Part shown: positions 46,255 to 55,877 of the stretch, in pieces
Layout: every line of letters begins with the position of its first letter
How positions within the stretch are numbered: the stretch's first letter is position 1
Assembly: GCA_030248195.1 (NCBI GenBank)
Contig: JASAND010018035.1
Span: forward strand, 1 to 64,000
Length of the DNA stretch: 64,000 nt
From: Trissonchulus latispiculum
Lineage: Eukaryota; Nematoda; Enoplea; Enoplida; Ironidae
Direction of reading: 5' to 3'
Program-made: the position numbers and the translations under genes
Notes under the pieces: generated by a model
What the model was told of the DNA's origin: nothing
Seen by the model: only the letters and a program-made list of their open reading frames with translations
Database searches by the model: none

Positions 46255-48634
46255 TTTGATTCAGATGTACTAAAAATGACCCGCTCTTTCGAATGGTATA
46301 GTCAAAACTGTTCGCATGCTTCCAACAAATATTTCGGCTGGGGTTTTTCCCGCCTATGGGTTTTTTCCCGCATTGATTTTTTCTCATCGGTTTGGTCGAA
46401 AATTTCTCCAACCGTAAGTGCTAGAGAGGCGTTTTATGGCTCATTTTGAAGCTCTTCGCAAGGCCGCAATGGTAGTTATCGTTGATTTTCGATTTGTCGC
46501 TTAATAAAAAAGTTACAGCCAAAATTCGAAAATTTAGGTTTTTTCCGCCGCGCTATGCTGGGAGGCTGCACCGTAGCTCAACTGTTGGTATTGCGTCATA
46601 GTTGGCATTGTTTCGTGGTATTCGTATCGTATTGTTCTTATGCGACTGCAAGGAGGCGCTGTTTTTGCTTGTAGAAACGAGATCGGGATAATCTGTGTCG
46701 AAGGAAGCCGGATCCGGTGTTGGATCGCCAGCTTGAACGAAATCTTTTGCGAATTGCAACAAGGTTTGTGTTAAGTGTGTTTGTCTCTGTTGTCTGTATA
46801 TACATGTTCTACATAGTGAAATGTTTGGGAAGAAGTAGAAACGTGTTTCGATTAACTTTCGCATTTCGAATTCGAATTCCAATTTTCACGTATAGAACTC
46901 AGTTTCTGCAGTTCAACGCCTTAGTTTTGTTATGCTTATACTTGTATAACGCCGCTGTAACCTGAAGGTTTGATACTGTCTCAAAAGCATGACATTTGTA
47001 CATATGTACAATACTTGTTTGTATACCCATGTAGTGTACCGTATCCCGTATCTATAATTTTGTTCTTGTATATACTTTTTGTTGATATCCATTTTTTATG
47101 TTTTGTTTTTTAGCTTTTTGATTTTTTTTCAGAGGGGCTGTTCAGTTGTTCAATGCTGTCCGGGAACATCAGGGCTCACTGGAAACGAAACTGAAGACAG
47201 CGGGATCGACCGAAGTCAAGAAGGAGAAGGTCCTCAAGTCCCTCTCAAAGGGACAGTTCCTGGATATGATACATGGAAATTCGGTAGGCTAGCTGCGGGT
47301 AGATGCTGACTTTTACGTATAATCTTTTGATTCCTTAACCAGGACTTGAGTATGAAACTTGCGTGTCCGACCCAACGATCACGGTGTAGGTAATATAATA
47401 TATTTTACTGCAATTTAGTTTCCCTTAATGTAAGGCCATTCTTTTTCCAGAATTCAAAATTGCGTAATTCCTCTTTCCAGGGTCGCTCCCCGCAAAAAAA
47501 TAACCACTGAAATACTGCGTCAGGTGGCAATCTTCTTTGTTTTGTTCTTGTACTACCTACCTACATGGGGTCCGAATAATATGTAGACTGGGCTTTTTTC
47601 TAGGTGAAAAAAGGGAGGGGGGAAGATGGCGGTCTCCCCCCCCTCGTGGGTGGGGGATCCCAAAAAGTGGGGGGGGAATAAAATGGCTTACAGATGAAAG
47701 CTAAAAATGTGCTAAACATATCCAGTTTTCTTCGTATACTGCTATAACTAGGCTAAAAGTGCTCAAAGTCAGGTTTTGTTATCAAAACAGACGATTTTAG
47801 ACCAAAAATTTCCGGCGAAGTCGGCATTTCCTGGTTACTTCAAGGTGAGGGGGATGGCGCCGGGTGGTGGAAGGACAAGGAAGGGGTCAAGTGGGAAGGA
47901 ACTAAAATTTGGAGCCCCCTTCACCCAGTGGAACAGCCCAGGTACAAGTGAGGAAATTTGTAAGGGTGTGGAAGGGTCAAGTGGGGAGGGACAAAAATTT
48001 GGAACCCTCTCCACCCAGTTTAACAGCCCAGTTACAGGTGAGGAAATTTGGATGAGGGTGTGGACCAGCTGCCTGGAATCACCGGAAAATCAGATTTTCC
48101 GGTTTCTTGCCCTAAAAATCGGATTGGGAGAGGCGTGAGCGACCGTCTGGGGGGAGCTACAGGTCGGGGTTTGGGGTAAACTTGCAGCCCTCCACAAGCA
48201 CATGAATGTTGAAGACTATTGTATGCTGTTTTGTGACAGTTTATTTTCTCTGGCTAGATGTAGTCTAGTTGTGGACGCAGAGCTGTTTTTTGTCCTACAC
48301 ACTTTGTAGTAGCGACATCTTCGTAGTTCGAAATTTCGTTTTTTAGTTGCTAGCGACAGCAGATTTTTGCTGTCCCGGCTTGACAACACATTCGAACGTT
48401 GTATAGTTTTGTGTTTTATTGTTTGTCCATATTATGTTGTTTTTTATATTTTAGAAAAACAGCAAAACTCGTGGTAAGAGAAAGGAAAATAGATCGGAAG
48501 ATACTGCTGGAATTGATGATAAGGATGAGGCTGATGAAAAGGGAGGTGGTTGGGATGTTCTGAAGGACGATTTTTTGACTGGGGGAGGTCAGATGAAGGA
48601 TTGGGATAAAGATGACTCTTCAGATAATGATTGA
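35257..48634 (+). CDS. RRP15: RRP15-like ribosome biogenesis protein
   Basis: Secure exons: 46675-46763, 47133-47283 and 48455-48634 (TGA at 48632-48634); phases close (AG|A gives Arg). They encode the conserved RRP15 core: RRKPD, ERNLLRIATRGAVQLFNAVR, a basic helix, and the C-terminal pair GGWDVLKDDF ... GGGQMKDWDKDD with an acidic tail, in the order known for RRP15. The protein acts in the nucleolus in maturation of 60S pre-ribosomal particles. A candidate first exon, 35257-35367 (start at 35257 or the better-placed ATG at 35266), is Ser/Pro-rich, turns basic (SRRKNKLQL) and ends in phase 0 at CTG|gtaggt, fitting the phase-0 acceptor at 46674. The implied intron is 11.3 kb and holds the foldback structures. 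An exon for the usual WADAMAKVL-like segment was not found, so either an exon is missed or the N terminus is short. An AATAAA follows at 48873. The last three exons are firm and the first is tentative. Confidence 0.8.
35683..36010 (-). repeat. tRNA-Leu-derived SINE
   Basis: Read on the minus strand: a tRNA-like head (GGGATGGCCGAGTGGTCTAA, then GGTTCGATCCCCGG) with a 13-base internal duplication in the T-arm region, a body of about 250 bases, and a 3' end with the palindromic GGAGATATCTCC followed by TAAACCTTTACC. The 3' end recurs alone at 28573-28616. This is the clearest SINE in the window, and it lies in the long RRP15 intron. Confidence 0.75.
37500..38270. repeat. Poly-G repeat and GCGCCGCAG-type minisatellite
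   Basis: 37500-37800 is another A/T-block and G-run copy (CGGGGCCGGAAAATTTTTTC). 37880-38120 is an imperfect tandem array of about 60-base units around AAAAGCGCCGCAGGCG-GAAAATTT, five units or so. Confidence 0.6.
40398..40431. repeat. (TG)n(TA)n microsatellite
   Basis: GTGTGTGT running into TATATATATA, at the base of the ATATGAGT ladder in the left arm. The right arm lacks it. Confidence 0.85.
41330..42310. repeat. Tandem array of about seven 146-bp units
   Basis: The unit CTCTACAGCCACTTTGAGCA ... AAAATCGCCTAAGTCCCCAC repeats about seven times with few changes; variation is mostly in the CCCCACCCCACCAC stretch. It forms part of the right arm of the foldback structure. Related copies are at 44404-44985 and inverted at 39700-40300. 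Confidence 0.9.
42350..42780. repeat. Array of about 163-bp units (right arm)
   Basis: Units centre on GGGAATGAGCTGGGCGCACC and CCAGCAAGATGGGTGGGTC. The minus-strand open frames through this array simply follow the repeat. Counterparts are at 45000-45560 and inverted at 39240-39655. Confidence 0.85.
43440..46160. mobile_element. Second, incomplete foldback structure
   Basis: An ATATGAGT ladder palindrome (left 43550-43735, right 44100-44285; loop about 43740-44100) is followed on the right by four 146-bp units (44404-44985), three or four 163-bp units (45000-45560) and the ACTTTTTAACGG-type and TGCGCAG blocks (46045-46130), the same order as the right arm of the 38.4-43.4 kb structure. The matching left-arm arrays are absent, so the copy is one-sided, or shares the neighbour's outer end. 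Confidence 0.65.
43494..43533. repeat. (TA)n microsatellite
   Basis: About 20 TA units at the base of the second ATATGAGT ladder. Confidence 0.95.
46172..46253. repeat. (TA)n microsatellite
   Basis: About 41 TA units, just outside the TGCGCAG block of the second foldback structure. Confidence 0.95.
47610..48080. repeat. Poly-G repeat piece and a 97-bp tandem duplication in an RRP15 intron
   Basis: 47564-47680 is a CATGGGGTCCGAATA-started poly-G piece. 47870-48055 carries two copies of a block around GGGTCAAGTGGG ... CACCCAG ... GAGGAAATTTG. The open frame here arises from the duplication and lacks any RRP15-like sequence. Confidence 0.6.
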
Positions 48635-49381
48635 ATCAATCATGGATTTCTATTTTTCATGTTCACCCTGGATTCCTCAAACAGCGTGCCTATTATGTGA
48701 TGAGAAACTTCTGACCTGCACCTGTATTGCTAATTTCGCTAGCATTCTATGTCTGCTATTTATGATGATAGCAATTTTGAATTTGTTTTTATGTTTGTTT
48801 TGATAATTCCAGTGGATGAATGAATCTTGTAAAATATTTCTTATTATTGTTGTTGTTGCTTGTTTATTGCTTAATAAAAGCGCAGTTGTTTTGCTAGTAG
48901 TTACCGGGCTTTTGTGATCTTTTTGCATGTTCCTTATTTAGTTTACTTTTTCTTTCTTTTTTCTGCCATACTGTCTAGCCTAGGTTAAGGAATAAAAGAA
49001 GATGCTAATTAGCAGAGAGGTCCAATAGTCTGTTAGCATGAAGTTTAGAATTTTTTAAAAAGAGTTGTAGTTGCAAGATTGGGCCTGGACTGCACGAAAA
49101 AGTGGATAGGAGAAAGCTAAGTCCGATTATTGTTCAATTCTGCTGCTATTGGTGCAGTCAGTCCATGGCAGCTTCAAGGGTGCTGCTCTTCAGGGGGGAT
49201 GTCCAGTTTTAGGGATTTGTCTTGTTAGTTTTGTTTTATGGAGTGTTGTATTCAAGTACCTACAGATGGTTTCAAATTAATTCAGGTCTGGGATTGAGGT
49301 GGACACAACCTTTTAGCTAGACCTTCTAAGGTTAACTAGACACGCTCTACCAACTGGGCCACACACACAGCCGAATCAAGC
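48635..49381. other. RRP15 3' flank
   Basis: An AATAAA (48873-48878) about 240 bases after the stop is a likely poly(A) signal. 49310-49375 resembles, on the minus strand, a degenerate tRNA (GGCCCAGTTGGTAGAGCGTG), probably another SINE remnant. No further gene is seen. Confidence 0.45.
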
Positions 49382-49662
49382 TTAAGGGGGGGTGTCCATC
49401 ATGAAAAATTTTTAGGCAACGGATTTAGCTCATTTTCACACATAAGTTAGCCACATTTGTCGTGCATATCAAGTTGAAATTTTGAATTGTTTCGTTCAGT
49501 TTTCCGTAAGTTACGGGCCATCAACTGTGCAATTTGAATATGAGCGGGCACAAGGGTGCTGCAGCCAACTGAGGCAAATTTTCGCAAATCAACTCCACGT
49601 TTTAAACTTATTTTATTATGCACTTTTAAAAACTATTAACAAGAGTGCATAATTGCACTATA

Positions 49663-49915
49663 TATAAGAAGAAGAGTAAGCCACTAGAGGGCTCCTCTTC
49701 TTGGCATTGCGTAACGGTGCTCTGACCACAATATACGCGAATGTTCCCCCGTTTGGGGGGGGGGGGTAGCTCTCTTCGACAAAGCATACCCATACATAAG
49801 CGTCGACCCCCCCACCAAACGGGGGAACATTTGCGTATTGTGGTCGGAGCACCGTTACGCAATGTCAAGAAGAGAAGCCCTCTAGTGGCTTACTCTTCTT
49901 CTATAATATTAAGGA
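49663..49915. mobile_element. 253-bp palindromic MITE
   Basis: The outer arms TATAAGAAGAAGAGTAAGCC and the complementary right end are nearly perfect over about 100 bases per arm. The inner part has GTTCCCCCGTTTGG with a run of 13 G and its mirror. No coding content. Confidence 0.85.
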
Positions 49916-51022
49916 ATAAATTATGGACTCTTGCTATTAAGGATTCGATCCGCTACGAGCCGAGGAGTGGTTGCTTAGAAAGAGCTAAGTTCAGATTTTG
50001 ATATGAAATTGGTGTTTTGAGCCAGCTTTATTTGGGCAAGCATCTCTTCCCGCGCTAGGTTATGGCCATCACTTCAAATTCATATTTCTGCTTCGGCTGA
50101 GTGTGTGATCTGATTCCTGCAGACATGACAGACCACTGAGTAATTCAATGGACCCCCTCCTGCGCCAGGGGTTATCAGGCGCAGACAAAGTGACCTGTGC
50201 ATGTGGAAGTGAAACAGCTAAGTCACATTTCCTTACCAGAAATTAGACTTTATAAAATTAAGCTTTCTAAGTTTTATTTTATTAATTGACCAAAAAACCC
50301 AAAGCAATAGGCATGGAGGGTGAAAAAGGTCCCTCTGTGTCTATTGTGATTAACTATAAATATTCCAACTTAAAATATTTAAAGTGAACTATTGTTAAGA
50401 GTATATTGAACTGCTGGCTCAGTAGAGACTTCAGCTATAATGAAGGGTATACTGCATTCACGGCCAGCATTTATTAATTTTGTAATCTCACAGGTAGTCA
50501 GCAGGGGCTGATGTGAAATCCACTGCATGAGTCGGCAAAAGACTCAAGATAAAACCAGACATAATCGCAAACTTATTTTGCAAACGTTCAAATTTTTCTG
50601 TGGCCAGCCGGTAACAGTTTATAAGATAGAGGAGGTACAGACGTACCATATATTGCCTTTTATCCCCCCAGGCTATAATTACTAATTGTATTGTCCGAGA
50701 TTTGCAAGGAGTTTGCCGCCTTTGGGGGGAAACCCCTACGGGATGGAGCCAACGGGTGAACACGATGCGGCGAAAGCAGCGTGGACACTTCTGCCCCGGC
50801 AGTATCCTTGATGCATGCAGCAATTATTCAGTGCCAGACCTTGGCCCCACACCCTATCAGTTAGACAAAATTGGGCCTGGCACTACCCCTCCAAGCGAAA
50901 GCGACTGGGGTGTGGCACTAAGTGAAAAAAACTATTAAGAAAAACATTTTCGTACGGTTTCCAGCCGGATGGGCTTGATTAGAAGTTTCTTTAAAGAATT
51001 TCTCGGAGAAACAAGGCCCTTG

Positions 51023-51248
51023 TGGGTCTATCACTATAAGGGCGGAACGCGATGCAGCTTAATGAATTCCGCAGGTCTGACATGCGGAATTCATTAATCA
51101 CGCCGGAATTCTTGTTAAAATTAATCTTTTATTGCTATGTTTAGCGTGTAATTTTGTTAACCAGCTTGACTAATGAATCCCGCAAGTCAGACCTGCGGAA
51201 TTCATTAATTAAGCTGCATCGCGTTCCGACCTTATCGTGATAGACCCA
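51023..51248. mobile_element. 226-bp MITE with about 75-bp inverted ends
   Basis: The left TGGGTCTATCACTATAAGGG ... AATTCATTA is complementary to the right TAATGAAT ... CGTGATAGACCCA with a few mismatches. A further inner pair, AATTCCGCAGGTCTGACATG, pairs within each arm. Confidence 0.85.
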
Positions 51249-51887
51249 TTGTTCCTTGCAATCAAACATTTAACAGCTATTAACTTAAAGTAGAAGCATT
51301 TCCGACCCATAGTTCTATGAGAAGAATTCATCTCTGCAATGAGAGCTTTCGATTGATGTATCGCATGCCATATTTTGAAAAATTTTAAAAATTGCTGTTT
51401 TGAAAAATTCGGGGTTCGTGGGTCCCGTTTGGCACGCTGAGAAGTACTGGACGTATAGCTGTCAGCATAATTCATGCTGCAAATAGATCCAGAGACATGA
51501 ATACACAAGTTGGAATACAATATAGGCAGTTTAGGACCATACTGTTGTAGGAATTTAGCCAAATTATCGAAAAAGCTTCCAGCTCAAAATTCTACTTCCA
51601 GCGTACCGCAGTTTATGATTATAACTACATTATAAATACAAAATTATGCAGGATTACAACTGTTTGTCGAAAGATTTTTTTGGTGCAAGAATAGACTCAC
51701 CAATTTTTCAGTTTCTTATGTTTAACACGTGCGGACCTCAACTTTGAGGTGAAATTAATCAACAACCGTAAGAGATACGAGTTTAATTTTAAAACTCGTT
51801 AAGATATACCACTCAAAGATCATTATATGTGAAAATGAGCGAAATCGGAGATGGTCGAAAAATTGACCAAAAATGTACCCCCCTTAA

Positions 51888-52417
51888 GTTCGAATGTTAA
51901 CTGCTGTGACACGTTTGTGAGCGATTCTTTTTAAGAAGTCGGATAGACAAGCAGCATATTAAGCGCTTGGATCGGTAAATTCCGACGGCATCGGTATATT
52001 CCGACGTACGCTACGGGACGGGTTAAGTTGAAACTGAAATTATTTGAGGCCACCGACGGAAACTAAAACTAGAATGGGTGAAGCCCTAAAACTCGGACTG
52101 AAACTAATTTAGCCTTTTATCAAAACATGAATTTTTGAAAGATTTAAACAACAACATGTTTTGCTAATATTCTGCAGTGGGAGCCTAATCATCAGTTCTT
52201 TCTGAAGGCTGAATACTGCAGTTTTCTGGAAGAACTGAAACCATTTTCTTCCACCGACTGAAACGGAAAAGAAATCGCATGCTAAAACTAAGTCCCCTTC
52301 TTTCTTTTATCACCATGAATGTACATCTACAATGATTGCTTTCAAGTCACGCAGTAGTTTTTCCTCTTGTTTTGTTTAGCTGGACTGAGGACTTGCCTAT
52401 ATATTCCTGTGATAATT
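51888..52417. other. Upstream flank of ADHFE1
   Basis: AT-rich with no recognised element except a possible acceptor (TTTTGTTTAG ending 52379) just before the ADHFE1 start, which could mark a 5' non-coding exon. Confidence 0.35.
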
Positions 52418-54675
52418 ATGTCACTGACTCATCGTGTGTCCCTCGCCAGAGAGTTGGTGTCCACTTTCGGTCGTCACTGCAAGTGCCCTTGGCATGCCGG
52501 CGCCGCAACCCGATTACAGCATCAGCATGGTTTGTGAATAATGTATATATGCTACTTGGCGTTTTTAACTACCTAGTATCAAGAGTACATAATAACTAAG
52601 AGTGTGACAAGCATAAAAGAATGTGAAACGGCACAAAATAAGGCTGACTTCGCTTGTATTGGCTGTGGAGGAGGGGTATGCCCTTGTTTGGCGACGTTCC
52701 CTCATTCGAGAGGCATCCATTGGCCATGACCAAAAAATGTCAAATAGTGCAACACTTTATTGATATATTTATTTTTACAGCATCAAGTCCAATCGAAAAA
52801 ATAGCCTGAGAATCCCTGAGTGCTTTCAGGTATTGCACTGAAACTGTAATCACCACCGGAAATTATTTGAGTGGCGGGGGAAGGTTCTCCTCAGGGTATT
52901 TTCTAGGGATTTTTCGGCGAAGCGGGAAAATTTTTGAAACCTATTGTGGCAAAAATTTGAGCCCCCAAAATATCTTAAGAGGGTAATCAAAAATCCGGTT
53001 TTGGGGGACCCCTGTAAAAAATACCCTGCTCCCATATTCCGTTTAGTTTGTCTTGAAGAGAGCCCTAGTAAACTAAGATTTCCAAGCTGTGTTCTGAAAA
53101 CAAGATTTCGAACAGGTGTTCTGGTTCTGGTGTTCTGTGTTTACTATTAAATTTATTTTAAAATTAGGTTTATTAAATTTTATGGTTTGAAAGTTGCTTA
53201 GTTTCTTTCATCATTCTGTCTGAACTAAATTCGGACATTAATCGTGAAATATTAGTGTTCATGACATAGAATATAGGTTGCAAAATTCAGTGAATTCCAC
53301 CCAGCCTCTATTAAAAACGGGGTTCTTTTTCCGGGTGCTCTTTGTAAATACGTTTAACATTAAGTCTGTCCTTATTTTAGACACAACTGATGCCAACACG
53401 GACTATGCCTTCGAATTTGTCTCCTCCACACTTCGCTATGGCCCCGGAGTGACGGCAGAAATCGGGCAGGATCTCAGCAGTCTGGGCGCCAAGCGAATCA
53501 TGGTTCTGACAGATCCGAATCTGGTCCAGCTGGCCCCAGTTCGCCGCGTCCTAGACTCTCTGACGCGCGCCAGCCTCGCCTATGACGTCTACTCCCAGGT
53601 GAGAGTGGAACCAAACGTTGACTCATTTCAGGACGCTATTGTCAGCGCGCGTCGTCAGCCCTACGACGCCTTTGTGGCTGTGGGGGGCGGATCCAGTATG
53701 GACACGGCCAAAACGGCGGCCATTTTTAAGGCCAACCCGGATGCCCAACTAGAGGATTATGAAGGGTTGCCCTATGGGCGAAATTTGACTCCCAAAAATC
53801 CCATGCTTCCGCTGATTTGTGTGCCAACAACGGCCGGTACGGGCAGTGAAACCACGGCAGTGGCCGTTTTCGATCGACCCGAGCGGCATGCCAAAGTGGC
53901 CATTAGGAATCGACGCCTAAAACCCATGCTTGGCCTGGTCGACCCCCACAACCTGGTCACGATGCCGCGTCATGTGACCATCTACTCGGGGTTTGACGTG
54001 CTCTGTCACGCCCTCGAGTCCTTTACCAACATTCCCTACTGGCAGAGGCCCCCGCGACCCACCCACCCGGCCGAACGGCCCGTCTACCAAGGCTCCAACC
54101 CCATCAGCGATGTGTGGGCCCGACAGGCACTCCGGATCATCGCTGCCTATTTCCGACGGGCCGTCCAGGATCCGGAGGATTTCGAGGCTCGATCCCAGAT
54201 GCTGATGGCCAGCAGTTTCGCTGGGATGGGTTTCGGCAATGCCGGCGTTCATCTCTGCCACGGCCTGTCCTATGCTCTGGCCAGCCTAATCAAAAAGTTC
54301 ACTTCGCCCGACTACAATTCTGATCATCCGATGCTTCCCCACGGCCTCTCGGTGGTTCTGACGTCTCCGGCCGTTTTCGAATTCACGGGCCCGGCCTGCC
54401 CAGAGCGTCACTTGGAAGCGGCCCTTCTGCTGGGTGCCGATCCGAAGACCAGTCGTAAGGAGGACGCGGGTCGCATTCTGGCCGACATCCTGCGGGGATT
54501 TATGTCGGATTTCCGGGTTCCGAACGGGATCCAGGCGGTGGGATTTGGCCGGTCGGATATCCCGGCCCTGACGGCCTCATCCTATCCCACCATGCAGGCC
54601 ACCAAGATCCCACCCCGCTCGCAGACTCAGGAACAGATTGCTCAGATCTATGAAAATTCCCTGAAATCTTATTGA
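52418..54675 (+). CDS. ADHFE1: Iron-containing alcohol dehydrogenase, hydroxyacid-oxoacid transhydrogenase
   Basis: Two exons, 52418-52529 and 53381-54675, join as G|AC to give Asp38; the product is 468 residues, close to the human enzyme (467). The enzyme oxidises 4-hydroxybutyrate to succinic semialdehyde while reducing 2-oxoglutarate to D-2-hydroxyglutarate in mitochondria. Exon 1 is a basic leader with a CKCPWH motif, like the Cys/Pro/His-containing leader of animal orthologues, consistent with mitochondrial targeting. Exon 2 begins DTTDANTDYAFEF and has the dinucleotide-binding GGGSSMDTAK (140-149), PTTAGTGSETT (186-196), and iron ligands Asp243 and His247 (FDVLCHALES), His331 (LCHGLSY) and His358 (PHGLSVV). 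Nearly the whole enzyme lies in one exon, GC-rich against its flanks. The donor after exon 1 is gtttgt. A frame-compatible start upstream within the intron exists but is not an ATG, so the spliced start is preferred. Confidence 0.92.
52896..53031. mobile_element. Small CAGGGTA-ended element in the ADHFE1 intron
   Basis: Starts CAGGGTATTTTCTAGGG and ends GTAAAAAATACCCTG, the same ends as the hAT-like MITE at 34812-35194, with a 136-bp interior containing CGGCGAAGCGGGAAAATTTT. A clean 8-bp duplication is not visible. An isolated end of the same type is at 39843. Confidence 0.6.
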
Positions 54676-55877
54676 ACTGGGATTCGCATATCTGTCCAGT
54701 TGTCTGGCAGGGTTAGATTAGAAAAAATAATTTGACCATTATTCGGCACAGCACAATGGAAACAATTCATGTCCAAACTCAATCTTGTTTTAAGGCAATG
54801 CCGTTTAACGCTCGTCTATCAGAGAATGTTCAGTTTAACCTCAACTCTTGCCTTTATTGAAAAGTCCTATGTTCATTTACCAGCTAATATTGGGTCATAT
54901 ATTTGGATTATTAAGATTTCAAGGATAATACATAATTATTTGAAATTCTCTTGCTCTCAAACAGGAAATTCTGATAATAGTTCCGTTATATTATTACATA
55001 CGTGAGTGACATTGAGCTATGTCGAACTTCTCGAAATTTGGGAATGCGTTTATGAGTGCGGGTTAGCAGATTTGTTTCTTGAATATATAATTTTGTTCGT
55101 ATAGGCAATGGTTATTGGTTTTTGAATCGTGTTTGGTGCACACTCCATTTGTCTAGTGTTGGGCTAGCTAGCTCCAGATAGTTTAACCATTCGGTCTAAA
55201 GCTACTGGTGTGGCTCAATTTCTTTTGATACGGTAACCATGTCTTCAGGCAAATTGGGCCAGCTAACAAAAATGGTTAGATCTTTTGTAATTACGGGTTG
55301 TTATTGGTTTATTGATCATTATTGGCATATAATTTTATTATTTAGACGAACTCTCTACAATGGTGATTGTAATATATATATAGTTTTAGCTATCTCTCTA
55401 AAGACTCTATGTCATGTGTTTGTGCACATTTTGTCCTTGCTAGGATTCTGTTTTTGTTATGATAGAGTTCTGCTAGGAAACGGCATCATGCGGATATCAC
55501 GTCAGTCTTTCCTTGTCTTGTTCCCTCTTCTAATTAGCAGAAGTGGAAAAATGTTGAGCCTCAAGCTCCGAACTCTTAAGCGCATGATCTAAGACTTCAT
55601 CTATAAAAGCATGCAGACCTTCTTTTAGCGTTAACTTACGCACGACATAGGAATAGCTTTTAGCGCTCTATTATTAGCATTTTTTTATTAATGCGAACTG
55701 ATTGTATGTATGTTACAGTATGAAATTGTGCAGTAAGCAGTTGCTAAAAACTATATAATGTTAAGCATTGTAATCTGTACATATTAATAGTATGGTATAT
55801 ACGTACGTACGGTTTAGAGCAAATAATGGAAGTTTATGTTTGTGATTAAATTATTAAAATCAGTATTATTAGTCAGT
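54676..55877. other. Region between ADHFE1 and the phosphatase
   Basis: Convergent intergenic AT-rich DNA. Frames at 54769-55005 and 55239-55592 have no motif and AT-driven composition. No element recognised. Confidence 0.4.

Larger units (their letters stand above)
36735..46556. repeat. Possible outer limits of a 9.8-kb composite inverted-repeat insertion
   Basis: ATAGCGCGGCGGGAAAAAAC at 36735 is matched in inverted orientation by GTTTTTTCCGCCGCGCTAT near 46538-46556. The matched piece is about 22 bases. Related GGCGGGAAAAAACC blocks also occur at 37095 and, inverted, at 46337-46375. Everything between is repeat-rich, including the foldback structures. Whether these ends ever moved together is inference. 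Confidence 0.3.
49382..51887. mobile_element. 2.5-kb TTAA-ended inverted-repeat element
   Basis: The left end is TTAAGGGGGGGTGTCC followed by GATTTAGCTCATTTTCACAC. The right end read inverted is TTAAGGGGGGTAC, then CATCTCCGATTTCGCTCATT and TTCACATATAA. Both ends match the style of 16630-18533. The interior holds two smaller palindromes (49663-49915 and 51023-51248) and no transposase frame. TTAA at both edges suggests piggyBac-type insertion, by inference. Confidence 0.55.

Noticed and set aside
46717..46965. Extension of the RRP15 exon beyond 46763
   Set aside because: The conserved IATRGAVQLF segment requires splicing at AG|gtttgt to the exon at 47133; read-through translates intron sequence.
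53278..53380. Upstream extension of the large ADHFE1 exon as the true N terminus
   Set aside because: It would start at a TTG and encode a non-homologous leader; a spliced exon at 52418-52529 gives an ATG start, correct phase and a leader like that of orthologues.
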